Assembly (NCBI GenBank): GCA_030824175.1
Contig: JAVBYH010000100.1
Coordinates: 1-6,136, forward strand
DNA from: Bacteroidota bacterium
GTDB lineage: Bacteria; Bacteroidota; Ignavibacteria; UBA10030; UBA8401
Direction: 5' to 3'
DNA length: 6,136 bases
Shown: one piece after another, positions 3,936 to 6,136 of the stretch
How positions within the stretch are numbered: position 1 is the stretch's first letter
How the letters are laid out: the number at the start of each line of letters is the position of its first letter
Program-made: the position numbers and the translations under genes
The notes under the pieces: generated by a model
The model's input: only the letters and a program-made list of their open reading frames with translations
What the model was told of the DNA's origin: nothing
Database searches by the model: none

Positions 3936-6136
3936 ATGCATTTTCTTCACAATTTACCGATTCATCGGAAGATCCTTTTTGTCATCACCTTTTCTCTGGC
4001 CGCCGCCGTCCTTGTCGGCGTGCAGGGGTACCGCGCCACGAAGGAAGTGGCCGACCTTCAGGACAAGCTTTATCGCCATTATCAGGCGCTGGCCATTTTC
4101 AACACAGTCGAATCGGCGCTGTTGACGGCGAGGGGCGATGTGCGCAATATGATGCTTCAAACGACGTCCGGGGACAGGGAGAAATTCCGCGCCACGTTCA
4201 TGAAGGAATACGATAAGGCCGAAACGGGTCTTGCGGCGCTTGGAGACTTCAAGACGGCGCCTAAGGAGAAGGAAGCATTCGACGCGGCGATGAACTTTTG
4301 GGCTGAGTATAAGAAGCAGCGCGATCGCGCCGTCCCGCTGGCACTGGCGATGCAGGACGTGGAAGCGCTGGCCATCCTCGACACCCATGCACGCGCATCG
4401 CTCACCCAGACACGCAAGGCGCTTCGGGATATGGTCGACGCGGAGAAGGCCGAATCCGTTCGGCTCGCCGAACAGACCGATGCATCGGTAGCGTCGTCGC
4501 TTGTCTGGATCATGATCCTGCTTGCGGCGGGCATTCTTGTTGCGGGATCGGCCGGATTATACATTGCCCGGCTCATCACCGTGCCTGTGCAAGAGTTGAC
4601 AAAAACGGCCGATGCGCTTGCGCGGGGCGATGTGCATTACAGGATCGACCAAACAGACCGCCATGATGAACTCGGCCTGCTGCAGGCATCGTTCATGCTC
4701 ATGGCGCAGAACATCAGGCAGCACGCCGCCGAGGCACGCCAGATCGCCGAGGGAAATCTCGATGTCGATATTTCGGTCTCGAGCGAACACGACACGCTTG
4801 CGCGCGAACTGATCGTGATGGTCGAAACGATCAAAAGCCTGATCCAAACGTTGCAGGATCTGACGAAAAGCGTACTCGATGGAGATCTCTCCAAGCGCGG
4901 CGACGCCGCACCGTTCAAAGGCGGATACAGGCAGATTGTCGATAACCTGAACAAGACGCTCGATGCGATGATCAATCCCGTCAAAGAGGGAGCCTCGGTG
5001 TTGTCTGTGATGGCCTCGAACGATTTTTCGGTGCAAGTGAACGGTTCCTATAAGGGAGACCATCGATTGATCATCGACAGCATCAATCACCTGGGAGAAT
5101 CGGTCTCATCGGTCATTCGTCGGGTCAATTCGGCCGTGTCGGCAACGGCATCGGCCAGCACCGAGATCTCGAGTTCGACAGAAGAAATGGCCGCCGGCGC
5201 GCACGAACAAACACAGCAGGCGACGGAAGTCGCCACGGCCGTGGAACAGATGACGCGGACAATCATTGAAACGACAAGGCATGCCCATTCGGCCGCCGAG
5301 ACGGCGAGGCAAGCAGGGGCGACGGCGCTCTCCGGCGGTTCGGTCGTCAAAGAGACGATCTCGGGCATGAACCGCATCGCGGAAGTCGTGATGCAATCGG
5401 CGGCGACGGCCGCCGCGCTTGGAAAATCGTCGGACCAGATCGGCGAGATCGTCCAGGTGATCGACGACATCGCAGACCAAACGAACCTGCTTGCGCTCAA
5501 TGCGGCCATCGAGGCCGCCCGGGCGGGCGAACAGGGCCGGGGATTTGCCGTGGTGGCAGACGAGGTAAGGAAGCTTGCCGAACGCACGACGAAAGCCACG
5601 AAGGAAATCGCCATCATGATCAAGCAGATACAAAAGGACACCGTCGGCGCCGTCGCCTCGATGGAGCTGGGAAAGAGGGAGGTCGAAGCCGGCAAAGTGC
5701 TCGCCACACAGGCCGATGCATCGCTCAATGAGATCATTGAAGGGGCGAACCAGGTTGTCGATACGGTTACGAAAGTGGCCGCCGCAAGCGAAGAACAATC
5801 ATCGGCAAGCGAACAGATCAGCAAGAACATCGAGGCGATCGCTTCGGTGACGCAGCAATCCGCCGCCGGTACGCATCAGATCGCGCGCGCGGCAGAGGAT
5901 CTCAATCAACTCACGGAGAATCTGCAGAACCTGACATCCGTCTTCAAAATCCTGCCTGAGCATGCACCGAAGGCCCTGTCATCGCATGCCGCTGCCGGAC
6001 TCGCGGGCAGGAATGCGGAGCAGGGACCGGCTTCGGCCGATGAAATCGACGCGATGATCATCGGGCATCAGCTCTGGAAACTTCGCATCAAAAAACTCTT
6101 CACGGGACTCGAAGCGATTCCAAACGAGAAGGTGGG
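3936..6136 (+). CDS. Methyl-accepting chemotaxis protein: 4HB sensor, four HAMP-like units, MA hairpin, C-terminal CZB (partial, open at right edge)
   Basis: 733 codons are read without a stop to the window end, so the C-terminus is missing. TM1 is at about 13-29. A mostly helical periplasmic region (30-187) with RGDVRNMMLQ resembles the 4HB_MCP ligand-binding bundle. TM2 is at about 189-211. The first HAMP (about 212-264) has the usual Pro217 and DELG (244-247). Three further HAMP-like repeats follow: about 264-305 (IAEGNLDVDIS), 305-352 (VLDGDLSKRG) and 352-400 (MASNDFSVQV). The signalling hairpin carries QTNLLALNAAIEAARAG and GRGFAVVADEVRKLAERT (515-554), the CheA/CheW-contacting tip. Likely CheR/CheB methylation sites include Glu416/Glu417 and Glu620/Gln621, in [AST][AST]xx[EQ][EQ]xx[AST][AST] contexts. 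Each arm is about 19-20 heptads. After a flexible linker (about 673-702), residues 703-733 begin a CZB domain with His711 and Trp714 (HQLWK). The protein should sit in inner-membrane arrays and control CheA; its ligand is unknown. The start has GAGG 8 nt upstream. Confidence 0.93.
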   Translation, partial: MHFLHNLPIHRKILFVITFSLAAAVLVGVQGYRATKEVADLQDKLYRHYQALAIFNTVESALLTARGDVRNMMLQTTSGDREKFRATFMKEYDKAETGLAALGDFKTAPKEKEAFDAAMNFWAEYKKQRDRAVPLALAMQDVEALAILDTHARASLTQTRKALRDMVDAEKAESVRLAEQTDASVASSLVWIMILLAAGILVAGSAGLYIARLITVPVQELTKTADALARGDVHYRIDQTDRHDELGLLQASFMLMAQNIRQHAAEARQIAEGNLDVDISVSSEHDTLARELIVMVETIKSLIQTLQDLTKSVLDGDLSKRGDAAPFKGGYRQIVDNLNKTLDAMINPVKEGASVLSVMASNDFSVQVNGSYKGDHRLIIDSINHLGESVSSVIRRVNSAVSATASASTEISSSTEEMAAGAHEQTQQATEVATAVEQMTRTIIETTRHAHSAAETARQAGATALSGGSVVKETISGMNRIAEVVMQSAATAAALGKSSDQIGEIVQVIDDIADQTNLLALNAAIEAARAGEQGRGFAVVADEVRKLAERTTKATKEIAIMIKQIQKDTVGAVASMELGKREVEAGKVLATQADASLNEIIEGANQVVDTVTKVAAASEEQSSASEQISKNIEAIASVTQQSAAGTHQIARAAEDLNQLTENLQNLTSVFKILPEHAPKALSSHAAAGLAGRNAEQGPASADEIDAMIIGHQLWKLRIKKLFTGLEAIPNEKV
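6039..6136 (+). other. Start of a CZB (chemoreceptor zinc-binding) domain, truncated by window edge
   Basis: Residues from about 702 read DEIDAMIIGHQLWKLRIKKL and continue to the edge. The HxxWKxRIxxLFxG pattern is the first helix of CZB domains, whose His (here His711) is one of four zinc ligands (three His, one Cys). The expected CxxGxW and later His ligands would lie beyond the window, so zinc binding cannot be confirmed from what is visible. Confidence 0.7.

Noticed and set aside
3641..4216. 191-codon open frame on the plus strand across the divergent gap
   Set aside because: Its start lies antisense to the hydrolase signal peptide and its end overlaps the chemoreceptor in another frame. 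The translation shows no domain and no good ribosome-binding site.
4157..5830. Several long minus-strand open frames opposite the chemoreceptor
   Set aside because: They are antisense reads of a coiled-coil-rich gene, giving Ser/Ala/Cys-rich or Arg/His-rich low-complexity translations. The plus-strand frame has unmistakable chemoreceptor motifs throughout.
1..6136. tRNA/rRNA genes, CRISPR repeats, insertion-sequence ends or transposase genes
   Set aside because: Nothing resembling a tRNA, direct repeats at regular spacing, or transposase motifs was seen on either strand.

Overview
The window carries three genes on the minus strand and one large gene on the plus strand. The DNA is GC-rich (roughly 55-60% by eye), with more AT-rich gaps between genes. 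Three signs point to the Bacteroidota / Chlorobiota-Ignavibacteriota branch of the FCB group. One protein ends in a type IX secretion (Por) sorting domain with the YPNPFN signature. Two intergenic regions carry the octamer TATCTTTA, close to the Bacteroidota -7 box TAnnTTTG, one of them with TTG exactly 20 nt upstream. All three minus-strand genes encode exported proteins. A GC-rich, motile member such as an Ignavibacteria or Kapabacteria lineage would fit, but this is inference from motifs and not a phylogenetic placement.

Layout from left to right: (1) 1-283, minus, the N-terminal part of a small lipoprotein that runs off the left edge. (2) 284-419, an intergenic region with a probable promoter for the lipoprotein and a 10-bp inverted repeat. 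(3) 420-2600, minus, a 726-aa secreted VIT/VWA-like protein with a T9SS C-terminal sorting domain. (4) 2601-2720, an intergenic region with a very good Bacteroidota-type promoter. (5) 2721-3647, minus, a 308-aa secreted alpha/beta-hydrolase (esterase) with an apparently complete catalytic triad. (6) 3648-3935, a 288-bp divergent control region with a sigma-28 (FliA)-like promoter pointing right. (7) 3936-6136, plus, a transmembrane chemoreceptor open at the right edge: four-helix-bundle sensor, one canonical HAMP followed by three HAMP-like units, a methyl-accepting signalling hairpin, and the start of a C-terminal CZB zinc-binding domain.

The three minus-strand genes look like separately promoted surface or secretion genes rather than a tight operon, since their gaps are 136 and 120 bp and two of the gaps hold a promoter-like element. 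The chemoreceptor is transcribed away from them and looks like part of the motility regulon. No RNA gene, CRISPR array, insertion sequence or convincing intrinsic terminator was seen. The most interesting items are the chemoreceptor architecture with its sigma-28-like promoter, and the T9SS-exported ITIH-like protein with an altered metal site. Neither is proof of a new system.
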